Shown here: positions 11,918 through 24,528 of the stretch, piece by piece
How the letters are laid out: the number at the start of each line of letters is the position of its first letter
Numbering within the stretch: the first letter of the stretch is position 1
From: Calliopsis andreniformis
Lineage: Eukaryota > Arthropoda > Insecta > Hymenoptera > Andrenidae
NCBI RefSeq assembly: GCF_051401765.1
Contig: NW_027480422.1
Location: 28,290,001-28,354,000 of the forward strand
DNA length: 64,000 nt
Direction: 5' to 3'
Notes under the pieces: model-generated
Told to the model about the DNA's origin: nothing
The model's database searches: none
Seen by the model: only the letters and a program-made list of their open reading frames with translations
Program-made: the position numbers and the translations under genes

Positions 11918-14572
11918 GTAGAAAAGACCATAACTTTCACACTGGTTGCAATTATTCGTTTCATACAATGGAAAAACTGTTCTATTTATTTTGTATTTTA
12001 TGCTTCGCGCGTTGACTTCTAAGGCCCTAACTATTCGATCTGGAGGAGCATCGCTCTTGAGTGAAGCCTAGGTTGCCCGAAACGTAGAAATGACCATTAC
12101 TTTCACACTGGTTGCAATTATTCCAGTTATACGACGGAAAAACTGTTGTAATTTTATTTTATTTTATGCTTCTGGCATTGACTTCTTAGGCCCTAACTTT
12201 TCGATCTGGTGGGGCAACGTCCAAGAGTGAAGCCTATGTTGCCCGGAACGTATAAGTGACCATTACTTTCACAGTGGTTGCAATTATACCTTTTATACGG
12301 TGGAAAAGCTGTTGTATTTTTATTGTATTTTATGCGCCTGGCGTTGTTTTCGAAGGCCCTAACTATTCGACCTGGTGGAGCAACGCCCTAGAGTGAAGCA
12401 TAGGATGCCCGGAACGTAGAAATGACCATTACTTTCACACTGTTTGCAATTATTCATTTTATACAATGGAAAAACTGTTGTATTTATATTGTATTTTATG
12501 CATCTGGCGTTGACTTCTAAGGCCCTAACAATTCGACGTGGAGGAGCAACGCCCTAGAGCGAAACCTAGGTTGCCCGGAACGTAGAAATGACCATTACTT
12601 TCACACTGGTTGCAATTATTCGTTTTATACGACGGAAAATCTCTTGAATTTATATTTTATTTTATGCTTCTGGCGTTGACTTCTATGGCCCTAACTATTG
12701 GATCTGGTGGACCAACGCCCCAGAGTGAAGCCTAGGTTGCACGGAACGTAGAAATGACCATCACTTTCTCACTGGTTGCAGTTACTCCTGTTATAAGATG
12801 GAAAAACTGTTGTAATTTTATTTTATTTTATGCTTCTAGCATTGACTTCTTAGGCCCTAACTATTCGTCCTGGTGGAGTAACGCCCTAGAGTGAAGCATA
12901 GGATACCCGGAACGTAGAAATGACCATTACCTTCACACTGTTTGCAATTATTCATTTTATACAATGGAAAGCCTGTTGTATTTATATTGTATTCTACGCA
13001 TCTGGCGTTGACTTCTGAAGTCCTAGCTATTCGATCTCATGGAGCAACGTCCAAGAGTGAAGCCTATGTTGCCCGGAACGTAGAAATGACCATTACTGTC
13101 ACACTGGTTGCAATTATTCCTGTTATACGATGGAAAAACTGTTGTAACTTTATTCTATTTTATGCTTCTGGCGTTGACTTCTTAGGGCCTAACTTTTGAT
13201 CTGGTGGAGCAACGACCTAGAGTGAAGCCTAGGTTGCCCGGAACGTAGAAATGACCATTACTTTCACACTGGTTGCAATTGTACCTTTTATACGATTGAA
13301 AAACTGTTGTTATTATATTTTATTTTATGCTTCTGGCGTTGACTTCTTAGGCCCTAACTTTTCGATCTGGTGGGGCAACGTCCAAGAGTGAAGCCTATGT
13401 TGCCCGGAACGTAGAAATGACCATTACTTTCACACTGGTTGCAATTGTACCTTTAATACGATGGAATAGCTGTTGTATTTTTATTGTATTTTATGCGTCT
13501 GGCGTTGTTTTCTAAGGCCCTAACTATTCGACCTGGTGGAGCGACGCCCTAGAGTGAAGCCTAGGTTGCCCGGAACGTAGAAATGACCATTTCATTCACA
13601 CTGTTTGAAATTATTCATTCTATACAATGGAAAAACTGTTGTATTTATATTGTATCTTATGCTTCTGGCGTTGACTTCTAAGGCCCTAACTATTGGATCT
13701 GGTGGAGCAACGCCCTAGGGTGATGCCTAGGTTGCCCGGAACGTAGAAATGACCATTTCATTCACACTGTTTGCAATTATTCATTCTATACAATGGAAAA
13801 ACTGTTGTATTTATATTGTATCTTATGCTTCTGGCGTTGACTTCTAAGGCCCTAACTATTGGATCTGGTGGAGCAACGCCCTAGGGTGATGCCTAGGTTG
13901 CCCGGAACGTAGAAATGACCATCACCTTCACACTGGTTGCAATTATTCCTGTTATACGATGGAAAAACTGTTGTAGTTTTATTTTATTTTATGCTTCTGG
14001 CGTTGACTTCTTAGGTCCTAATTTTTCGATCGGGTGGGGCACCGTCCAAGAGTGAAGCCTATGTTGCCTGGAACGTAGAAGTGACCATTACTTTCAGATT
14101 GGTTGCAATTATACCTTTTATACGATGGAAAAGCTGTTGTATTTTTATTGTATTTTATGCGTCTGGCGTTGTTTTCTAAGGCCCTAACTATTCGACCTGG
14201 TGGAGCAACGCCCTAGAGTGAAACCTAGGTTGCCCGGAACGTAGAAATGACCATTTCTTTCACACTGTTTGCAATTATTCATTTTATACAATGGAAAAAC
14301 TATTGTATTTATATTGTATTTTTTGCTTCTGGCGTTGACTTCTAAGGTCCTAGCTATTCGATCTGTTGGAGCAACGTCCAAGAGTGCAGCCTATGTTACC
14401 CGGAACGTAGAAATGACCATTTCTTTCACACTGGTTGCAATTATTCCTGTTTCACAATGGAAAAACTGTTGTATTTTTATTGTATTTTATGCTTCTGGCG
14501 TTGACTTGTAAGGCCCTAACTATTCGACCTGGTGGAGTAACGCCCTAGAGTGAAGCATAGGATACCCGGAAC
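11918..14572 (+). repeat. HOR-A unit 3, truncated and rearranged
   Basis: Monomers A1-A7 (11918-13079) follow the first two units closely; a small difference is gaaagcctg near 12967 where the others have gaaagactg. A four-monomer deletion follows, then A13-A18, then the a and b monomers found in unit 2 at 8932 and 9098. At 14407 the b monomer switches to an A6-type 3' end, and the order no longer follows units 1 and 2. This is where the regular A array ends and the mosaic begins. Confidence 0.9.
13080..13244 (+). repeat. Hybrid A8/A12 monomer (664-bp deletion junction)
   Basis: The first part is A8 (cattactgtcacactgg, cctgttatacgatgg). The second is A12 (gttgtaactttattc and the aacttttgatctgg variant that lacks one c, hence 165 bp). 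Relative to unit 1 this removes exactly 664 bp, four monomers. The junction falls in the shared tatacgatggaaaaactg. Confidence 0.9.
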
Positions 14573-14738
14573 GTAGAAATGACCATTACCTTCACACTGT
14601 TTGCAATTATTCATTTTATACAATGGAAAGACTGTTGTATTTATATTGTATTCTACGCATCTGGCGTTGACTTCTGAAGTCCTAGCTATTCGATCTCATG
14701 GAGCAACGTCCAAGAGTGAAGCCTAGGTTGCACGGAAC
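14407..14738 (+). repeat. Two consecutive hybrid monomers (b/A6 and A7/A31)
   Basis: The monomer at 14407 begins as b (gtttcacaatggaaaaac, gacttgtaagg) and ends as A6 (ggtggagtaacgccctag, gcataggatacccgg). The next, at 14573, begins as A7 (tattctacgcatctggc) and ends as A31 (cctaggttgcacggaac). Each is a switch point in register. The pair recurs at 24197-24528, and b/A6 alone recurs many times, so these hybrids were amplified after they formed. Confidence 0.8.
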
Positions 14739-17559
14739 GTAGAAATGACCATTACCTTCACACTGTTTGCGATTATTCATTTTATACGATGGTAAAACTG
14801 TTGTACTTATGTTGTATTTTATACTTCTGGCGTTGAATTCTAAGTCCCTAGCTGTTCGAACTGGTGGAGCGACGCCCTAGAGTGAAGCCTAGGTTGCACG
14901 GAACGTAGAAATGACCATAACTTTCACACTGGTTGCTATTATTCGTTTTATATGATGGGAAATCTGTTGTATTTATATTGTATTTTATGCTTCTGGCGTT
15001 GACTTCTTAAGCCCTAACTGTTCGATCTATTCCAACAACGCCCTAGAATGAAGCCTAGGCTACCCGGAACGTAGAAATGACCATTACTTTCACACTGGCT
15101 GCAATTATTCATGCTATACGATGGAAAAACTGTTGCATTTTTATTGTATTTTCTGCTTCTGGCAATGACTTCTAAGGTCCTAGCTATTCGATCTGGTGGG
15201 GCAACGTCCAAGAATGAAGCCTAGGTTGTCCGGAACGTAGAAATGACCGTTACTTTCACAATGCTTGCTATCATTCATTGTATACGATGGAAAAACTGTT
15301 ATATTTATATTGTATTTTATGCTTCTGGCGTTGACTTCAAAGGACGTAGCTATTCGATGTGGTGGAGCAACGCCCTAGTGTCAAGCCTAGTTCGCACGGA
15401 ACGTAGAAATGACCATAAATTTCACACTGGTTGCAATTATTCATGCTATACGATGGAAAAACTGTTGCATTTTTATTGTATTTTCTGCATCTGGCATTGA
15501 CTTCTAAGGTCCTAGCTATTCGATCTGGACTGGCAACGTCCAAGCGTGAAGCCTATGTTGCCCGGAACGTAGAAATGACCATAACTTTCACACTGGTTGC
15601 AATTACTCGTTTTCTACAATGGAAAAACTGGTGTTTTTATAATGTATTTTATGACCCTGGCGTTGACTTCTAAGGCCGTAGCTATTCGATGTGGTGGAGC
15701 AACGCCCGAGAGTGAAGCCTAGGTTGCCCGGAACGTAGAAATGGCCATACATTTCACACTCGTGCAATTATTCGTTTTAGACGATGCAAAAACTAATGTA
15801 TTTATTTTGTATTTTATGCCTCTGGCGTTGCCTTCTTAGGCGCTAACTATTTGATCTGGTGGACCAACGCCCCAGAGTGAAGCCTAGGTCTCCCGGAACG
15901 TAGAAATGACCATTACTTTCACACTGGTTGCAATTGTACCTTTTATACGATTGAAAAACTGTTGTTATTATATTTTATTTTATGCTTCTGGCGTTGACTT
16001 CTAAGGCCCTAACTATTGGATCTGGTGGAGCAACGCCCTAGGGTGATGCCTAGGTTGCCCGGAACGTAGAAATGACCATCACCTTCACACTGGTTGCAAT
16101 TATTCCTGTTATACGATGGAAAAACTGTTGTAGTTTTATTTTATTTTATGCTTCTGGCGTTGACTTCTTAGGTCCTAATTTTTCGATCGGGTGGGGCACC
16201 GTCCAAGAGTGAAGCCTATGTTGCCTGGAACGTAGAAGTGACCATTACTTTCAGATTGGTTGCAATTATACCTTTTATACGATGGAAAAGCTGTTGTATT
16301 TTTATTGTATTTTATGCGTCTGGCGTTGTTTTCTAAGGCCCTAACTATTCGACCTGGTGGAGCAACGCCCTAGAGTGAAACCTAGGTTGCCCGGAACGTA
16401 GAAATGACCATTCCTTTCACACTGTTTGCAATTATTCATTTTATACAATGGAAAAACTATTGTATTTATATTGTATTTTTTGCTTCTGGCGTTGACTTCT
16501 AAGGTCCTAGCTATTCGATCTGTTGGAGCAACGTCCAAGAGTGCAGCCTATGTTACCCGGAACGTAGAAATGACCATTTCTTTCACACTGGTTGCAATTA
16601 TTCCTGTTTCACAATGGAAAAACTGTTGTATTTTTATTGTATTTTATGCTTCTGGCGTTGACTTGTAAGGCCCTAACTATTCGACCTGGTGGAGTAACGC
16701 CCTAGAGTGAAGCATAGGATACCCGGAACGTAGAAATGACCATTACCTTCACACTGTTTGCAATTATTCATTTTATACAATGGAAAGACTGTTGTATTTA
16801 TATTGTATTCTACGCATCTGGCGTTGACTTCTGAAGTCCTAGCTATTCGATCTCATGGAGCAACGTCCAAGAGTGAAGCCTATGTTGCCCGGAACGTAGA
16901 AATGACCATTACTGTCACACTGGTTGCAATTATTCCTATTATACGATGGAAAAACAGTTGCAATTTTATTTTATTTTATGCTTCTGGCGTTGACTTCTTA
17001 GGCCCTAACTTTTCGATCTGGTGGAGCAACGACTTAGCGTGAAGCCTATGTTGCCTGGAACGTAGAAGCGACCATTACTTTCACATTGGTTGCTATTATA
17101 CCTTTTATACGATGGAAAATCTGTTGTATTTTTATTGTATTTTATGCGTCTGGCGTTGTTTTCGAAGGCCCTAACTATTCGATCTGTTGGAGCAACGTCC
17201 AAGAGTGCAGCCTATGTTACCCGGAACGTAGAAATGACCATTTCTTTCACACTGGTTGCAATTATTCCTGTTTCACAATGGAAAAACTGTTGTATTTTTA
17301 TTGTATTTTATGCTTCTGGCGTTGACTTGTAAGGCCCTAACTATTCGACCTGGTGGAGTAACGCCCTAGAGTGAAGCATAGGATACCCGGAACGTAGAAA
17401 TGACCATTACCTTCACACTGTTTGCAATTATTCATTTTATACAATGGAAAGACTGTTGTATTTATATTGTATTCTACGCATCTGGCGTTGACTTCTGAAG
17501 TCCTAGCTATTCGATCTCATGGAGCAACGTCCAAGAGTGAAGCCTATGTTGCCCGGAAC
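14739..17559 (+). repeat. 17-monomer block: A32, module B, mixed A monomers
   Basis: Order: A32, B1-B6, A13/A16 hybrid, A17, A18, a, b/A6, A7, A8, A9/a hybrid, b/A6, A7. It is 2,821 bp with one 165 bp monomer (15735). The same order recurs at 21708-24528, where the last monomer is A7/A31 instead of A7, and for 14 monomers from 24529. Its right part contains a four-monomer 664 bp tandem, b/A6-A7-A8-A9, at 16564-17227 and 17228-17891. Confidence 0.85.
14905..15899 (+). repeat. Module B (B1-B6), copy 1
   Basis: Six monomers absent from HOR-A units 1 and 2. Markers are tatatgatgggaaatctg in B1, cgatctattccaacaacg in B1, the gtatacg palindrome core and gttatatttatattg in B3, gatctggactggcaacg in B4, ggtgtttttataatg in B5 and the cacactcgtgcaatt deletion in B6 (165 bp). 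Further copies lie at 21874, 24695 and, for B3-B6, 36641. Confidence 0.9.
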
Positions 17560-17891
17560 GTAGAAATGACCATTACTGTCACACTGGTTGCAATTATTCC
17601 TGTTATACGATGGAAAAACAGTTGCAATTTTATTTTATTTTATGCTTCTGGCGTTGACTTCTTAGGCCCTAACTTTTCGATCTGGTGGAGCAACGACTTA
17701 GCGTGAAGCCTATGTTGCCTGGAACGTAGAAGCGACCATTACTTTCACATTGGTTGCTATTATACCTTTTATACGATGGAAAATCTGTTGTATTTTTATT
17801 GTATTTTATGCGTCTGGCGTTGTTTTCGAAGGCCCTAACTATTCCACCTGGTGGAGCAACGCCCTAGAGTGAAGCCTAGGTTGCCCGGAAC
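16564..17891 (+). repeat. Four-monomer tandem, two copies of 664 bp
   Basis: b/A6, A7, A8, A9 occurs twice in direct tandem (16564-17227 and 17228-17891). In the first copy the A9 3' end is replaced by an a-type end (tctgttggagcaacgtcc), which rejoins the cycle to b. This hybrid monomer at 17062 is the junction of the local duplication. Confidence 0.8.
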
Positions 17892-19219
17892 GTAGAAATG
17901 ACCATTTCATTCACACTGTTTGCAATTATTCATTCTATACAATGGAAAAACTGTTGTATTTATATTGTATCTTATGCTTCTGGCGTTGACTTCTAAGGCC
18001 CTAACTATTGGATCTGGTGGAGCAACGCCCTAGGGTGATGCCTAGGTTGCCCGGAACGTAGAAATGACCATCACCTTCACACTGGTTGCAATTATTCCTG
18101 TTATACGATGGAAAAACTGTTGTAATTTTATTTTATTTTATGCTTCTGGCGTTGACTTCTTAGGCCCTAACTTTTCGATCTAGTGGAGCAACGACCTAGA
18201 GTGAAGCCTAGGTTGCCCGGAATGTAGAAATGACCATTACTTTCACACTGGTTGAAATTATACCTTTTATACGATGGAAAAACTGTTGCAACTTTATTCT
18301 ATTTTATGCTTCTGGCGTTGACTTCTTAGGCCCTAACTTTTCGATCTGGTGGAGCAACGACCTAGAGTGAAGCCTAGGTTGCCCGGAACGTAGAAATGAC
18401 CATTACTTTCACACTGGTTGCAATTGTACCTTTCATACGATTGAAAAACTGTTGTTATTATATTTTATTTTATGCTTCTGGCGTTGACTTCTTAGGCCCT
18501 AACTTTTCGATCTGGTGGGGCAACGTCCAAGAGTGAAGCCTATGTTGCCCGGAACGTAGAAATGACCATTACTTTCACACTGGTTGCAATTGTACCTTTA
18601 ATACGATGGAATAGCTGTTGTATTTTTATTGTATTTTATGCGTCTGGCGTTGTTTTCTAAGGCCCTAACTATTCGACCTGGTGGAGCGACGCCCTAGAGT
18701 GAAGCCTAGGTTGCCCGGAACGTAGAAATGACCATTTCATTCACACTGTTTGCAATTATTCATTCTATACAATGGAAAAACTGTTGTATTTATATTGTAT
18801 CTTATGCTTCTGGCGTTGACTTCTAAGGCCCTAACTATTGGATCTGGTGGAGCAACGCCCTAGGGTGATGCCTAGGTTGCCCGGAACGTAGAAATGACCA
18901 TCACCTTCACACTGGTTGCAATTATTCCTGTTATACGATGGAAAAACTGTTGTAGTTTTATTTTATTTTATGCTTCTGGCGTTGACTTCTTAGGTCCTAA
19001 TTTTTCGATCGGGTGGGGCACCGTCCAAGAGTGAAGCCTATGTTGCCTGGAACGTAGAAGTGACCATTACTTTCAGATTGGTTGCAATTATACCTTTTAT
19101 ACGATGGAAAAGCTGTTGTATTTTTATTGTATTTTATGCGTCTGGCGTTGTTTTCTAAGGCCCTAACTATTCGACCTGGTGGAGCAACGCCCTAGAGTGA
19201 AACCTAGGTTGCCCGGAAC
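17560..19219 (+). repeat. Mosaic run of ten A-type monomers
   Basis: Order: A8, A9, A15/16, A17/A11 hybrid, A12, A13, A14, A15/16, A17, A18; exactly 1,660 bp. The hybrid at 18058 begins with catcaccttcacactgg (A17) and ends with the A11 form cttttcgatctagtggagc. The same five-monomer run A17/A11 to A15/16 recurs at 28014-28843. Confidence 0.8.
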
Positions 19220-21707
19220 GTAGAAATGACCATTCCTTTCACACTGTTTGCAATTATTCATTTTATACAATGGAAAAACTATTGTATTTATATTGTATTT
19301 TTTGCTTCTGGCGTTGACTTCTAAGGTCCTAGCTATTCGATCTGTTGGAGCAACGTCCAAGAGTGCAGCCTATGTTACCCGGAACGTGGAAATGACCATT
19401 TCTTTCACACTGGTTGCAATTATTCCTGTTTCACAATGGAAAAACTGTTGTATTTTTATTGTATTTTATGCTTCTGGCGTTGACTTGTAAGGCCCTAACT
19501 ATTCGATGTGGTGGTGCAACGCCCTAGAGCGAAACCTAGGTTGCCCGGAACGTAGAAATGACCATTACTTTCACACTGGTTGCACTTATTCCTGTTATAC
19601 GAAGGACAAACTGTTGGATTTTTATTGTACTTTATGCCTCTCACGTTGACTTCTAAGGCCCTTTGTATTCGATGTGGTGGAGCAATGCCTCAGAGTTAAG
19701 TCCAGGACGCCCGGAGCGTAGAAATGGCCATTAGTTTCACACTGGTTGCAATCTTTCGTTTTATACTATGGAAAAACTGTTGTACGTATATCGTATTTTA
19801 TGCTTCTGACGTTGAGTTCTTAGGCCCTAACTATTCGATCTGGTGGCACAGCGGTCTAGAGTGAGGCCTAGGTTGCCCGGAACGTAGAAATGACCATTAC
19901 TTTCACACTGATTGTAATTATTCCTGTTATACGATGTAACAACTGTTGTATTTTTATTGTTTTTTATGCTACTGGCGTTGACTTCTTAGGCCCTAACTAT
20001 TCGATCAGGTGGAACAACGCCCTAGAGTGAAGCCTAGGTGGCCCGGAACGTAGCAATTACCATCGCATTCACACTGGTTGCAATTATTCCTGTTATACGA
20101 TGGAAAATCTGATGGATTTTTATTCTATTTGATGCTTCTGGCATTCACTTCTAAGGCCCTAGCTATTCGATCTGGTGGTGCAATGCCTCAGAGTTAAGCC
20201 AAGGATGCACGGAATGTAGAAATGGCCGTTACTTTCACACTGGTTGCAATTATTCCTGTTATACGATGGAAAAGCTGTTGTATTTTTATTGTTTTTTATG
20301 CTACTGGCGGTGACTTGTTAGGCCGTCGCTGTTCGGTGTGGTGGAGCAACTGCCTCGAGTGAAGCCTAGATTGCCCGGCACGTCGAGATGGCCCTTACTT
20401 TCACACTGCATGCAATTATTGATTTTATACGATGGAAAAACTGTTGTATTTATATTGTATTTTGTTCTTCTGGTGATGACTTGTAAGGCCCTAACTGTTC
20501 GATCTGGTGGAGCAATGCCTCAGAGTCATGTCTAGGAAGAGCAAAACGCCGAAATGATCATTACTTTCACACTGGTTGCAATTATTCATGCAATACGATG
20601 GAAAAACTGTTGCATTTTTATTGCATTTTCTGCTTCTGGCGTTGACTTCTAAGGTCCTAGCTATTCGCTCTGGTGGGGCAACGTCCAAGGGTGAAGCCTA
20701 TGTTGCCCGGAACGTAGAAATGACCATAACTTTGACACTGGTTGCAATTATTCGTTTTATACAATGGAAAAACTGTTGTATTTATATTGTATTTTATGCG
20801 TCTGGCGTTGCTTTCTAAGGCGCTAGCTATTCGATCTGGTGGAGCAACGCCCTATAGTGAAGCCTATGTTGCCGGGAACGTAGAAATGTCCATTACTTTC
20901 ACACTGGTTGCAATTATTCCTGTTATACGATGGAAAAACTGTTCTATTTCTATTGCATTTTATGCTTCTGGCGTTGAATTCTAAGTCCCTAGAAATTCGA
21001 TCTGTTGGAGCAACGCCCTAGAGTGAAGCCTAGGCTCCCGGAAAGTAGACATGACTATTACTTTCACACTGTATGCAATTGTTCCTGTTATACGATGGAA
21101 AAACTGTTGTTTTTTGATTGTATTTTATGCTTCGGGCGTTGACTTCTAAGGTCCTAACTATTCGATCTGGTGGACCAACGCCCTAGGGTGCAGCCTAGGC
21201 TGGCCGGAACGTAGAAATGACCATAACTTTCATGCTGGTTGAAATTATACCAGCTGAACGATGAAAAACTGTTGTATTTTTATTGTATTTCTTGCTTCGG
21301 GGGTAGACTTCTAAGGCCCTTACTGTTCGATCTGGAGGAGCAACGCCATATGGTGAAGCCTAGGTTGCCCGGAACGTAGAAATGACCATAACTGTCATAC
21401 TGGTTGCAATTATTCCGGCTATACGATGCAAAAACTGTTGTATTTTTATTGTATTTTTTGCTTCGGGCGTAGACTTCTAAGGCCCTAGCTGTCCGATCTG
21501 GTGGAGCAATGCCATCGGGTGAAGCCTGGGTTACCCGGAACGTAGAAATCACCATAACTTTCATACTGGTTGCAATTATTCGTTTTATACGATGGAAAAA
21601 ATGTCGTATTTATTTCCTATTTTATGATTCCGGCGTTGACTTCTTATGCCCTAACTACAGGATCCGGTGGACCGGCGCCCTAGAGTGAAGCCTCGGTTGC
21701 ACGGAAC
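19220..21707 (+). repeat. A-unit 3' block (a, b, c, A20-A31), 15 monomers
   Basis: Matches the right part of the A units, including monomer A21 that unit 2 lacks and monomers b and c that unit 1 lacks. It therefore preserves the inferred ancestral order. The 165 bp monomers A27 (20880) and A29 (21211) are in the expected places. It joins module B through A31-A32 at 21708-21874. It recurs at 33160-35315 with an offset of 13,940. Confidence 0.9.
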
Positions 21708-24528
21708 GTAGAAATGACCATTACCTTCACACTGTTTGCGATTATTCATTTTATACGATGGTAAAACTGTTGTACTTATGTTGTATTTTATACTTCTGGC
21801 GTTGAATTCTAAGTCCCTAGCTGTTCGAACTGGTGGAGCGACGCCCTAGAGTGAAGCCTAGGTTGCACGGAACGTAGAAATGACCATAACTTTCACACTG
21901 GTTGCTATTATTCGTTTTATATGATGGGAAATCTGTTGTATTTATATTGTATTTTATGCTTCTGGCGTTGACTTCTTAAGCCCTAACTGTTCGATCTATT
22001 CCAACAACGCCCTAGAATGAAGCCTAGGCTACCCGGAACGTAGAAATGACCATTACTTTCACACTGGCTGCAATTATTCATGCTATACGATGGAAAAACT
22101 GTTGCATTTTTATTGTATTTTCTGCTTCTGGCAATGACTTCTAAGGTCCTAGCTATTCGATCTGGTGGGGCAACGTCCAAGAGTGAAGCCTAGGTTGCCC
22201 GGAACGTAGAAATGACCGTTACTTTCACAATGCTTGCTATCATTCATTGTATACGATGGAAAAACTGTTATATTTATATTGTATTTTATGCTTCTGGCGT
22301 TGACTTCAAAGGACGTAGCTATTCGATGTGGTGGAGCAACGCCCTAGTGTCAAGCCTAGGTCGCACGGAACGTAGAAATGACCATAAATTTCACACTGGT
22401 TGCAATTATTCATGCTATACGATGGAAAAACTGTTGCATTTTTATTGTATTTTCTGCATCTGGCATTGACTTCTAAGGTCCTAGCTATTCGATCTGGACT
22501 GGCAACGTCCAAGCGTGAAGCCTATGTTGCCCGGAACGTAGAAATGACCATAACTTTCACACTGGTTGCAATTACTCGTTTTCTACAATGGAAAAACTGG
22601 TGTTTTTATAATGTATTTTATGACCCTGGCGTTGACTTCTAAGGCCGTAGCTATTCGATGTGGTGGAGCAACGCCCGAGAGTGAAGCCTAGGTTGCCCGG
22701 AACGTAGAAATGGCCATACATTTCACACTCGTGCAATTATTCGTTTTAGACGATGCAAAAACTAATGTATTTATTTTGTATTTTATGCCTCTGGCGTTGC
22801 CTTCTTAGGCGCTAACTATTTGATCTGGTGGACCAACGCCCCAGAGTGAAGCCTAGGTCTCCCGGAACGTAGAAATGACCATTACTTTCACACTGGTTGC
22901 AATTGTACCTTTTATACGATTGAAAAACTGTTGTTATTATATTTTATTTTATGCTTCTGGCGTTGACTTCTAAGGCCCTAACTATTGGATCTGGTGGAGC
23001 AACGCCCTAGGGTGATGCCTAGGTTGCCCGGAACGTAGAAATGACCATCACCTTCACACTGGTTGCAATTATTCCTGTTATACGATGGAAAAACTGTTGT
23101 AGTTTTATTTTATTTTATGCTTCTGGCGTTGACTTCTTAGGTCCTAATTTTTCGATCGGGTGGGGCACCGTCCAATAGTGAAGCCTATGTTGCCTGGAAC
23201 GTAGAAGTGACCATTACTTTCAGATTGGTTGCAATTATACCTTTTATACGATGGAAAAGCTGTTGTATTTTTATTGTATTTTATGCGTCTGGCGTTGTTT
23301 TCTAAGGCCCTAACTATTCGACCTGGTGGAGCAACGCCCTAGAGTGAAACCTATGTTGCCCGGAACGTAGAAATGACCATTCCTTTCACACTGTTTGCAA
23401 TTATTCATTTTATACAATGGAAAAACTATTGTATTTATATTGTATTTTTTGCTTCTGGCGTTGACTTCTAAGGTCCTAGCTATTCGATCTGTTGGAGCAA
23501 CGTCCAAGAGTGCAGCCTATGTTACCCGGAACGTAGAAATGACCATTTCTTTCACACTGGTTGCAATTATTCCTGTTTCACAATGGAAAAACTGTTGTAT
23601 TTTTATTGTATTTTATGCTTCTGGCGTTGACTTGTAAGGCCCTAACTATTCGACCTGGTGGAGTAACGCCCTAGAGTGAAGCATAGGATACCCGGAACGT
23701 AGAAATGACCATTACCTTCACACTGTTTGCAATTATTCATTTTATACAATGGAAAGACTGTTGTATTTATATTGTATTCTACGCATCTGGCGTTGACTTC
23801 TGAAGTCCTAGCTATTCGATCTCATGGAGCAACGTCCAAGAGTGAAGCCTATGTTGCCCGGAACGTAGAAATGACCATTACTGTCACACTGGTTGCAATT
23901 ATTCCTGTTATACGATGGAAAAACAGTTGCAATTTTATTTTATTTTATGCTTCTGGCGTTGACTTCTTAGGCCCTAACTTTTCGATCTGGTGGAGCAACG
24001 ACTTAGCGTGAAGCCTATGTTGCCTGGAACGTAGAAGCGACCATTACTTTCACATTGGTTGCTATTATACCTTTTATACGATGGAAAATCTGTTGTATTT
24101 TTATTGTATTTTATGCGTCTGGCGTTGTTTTCGAAGGCCCTAACTATTCGATCTGTTGGAGCAACGTCCAAGAGTGCAGCCTATGTTACCCGGAACGTAG
24201 AAATGACCATTTCTTTCACACTGGTTGCAATTATTCCTGTTTCACAATGGAAAAACTGTTGTATTTTTATTGTATTTTATGCTTCTGGCGTTGACTTGTA
24301 AGGCCCTAACTATTCGACCTGGTGGAGTAACGCCCTAGAGTGAACCATAGGATACCCGGAACGTAGAAATGACCATTACCTTCACACTGTTTGCAATTAT
24401 TCATTTTATACAATGGAAAGACTGTTGTATTTATATTGTATTCTACGCATCTGGCGTTGACTTCTGAAGTCCTAGCTATTCGATCTCATGGAGCAACGTC
24501 CAAGAGTGAAGCCTAGGTTGCACGGAAC
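21708..24528 (+). repeat. 17-monomer HOR, 2,821 bp, second copy
   Basis: Same order as 14739-17559, ending with the A7/A31 hybrid (24363) that leads straight back into A32 of the next copy at 24529. Copies agree almost base for base; for example 23164 has ccaatagtg where the others have ccaagagtg. The 14739 and 21708 copies are 6,969 bp apart, which is itself a 42-monomer repeat distance. Confidence 0.9.
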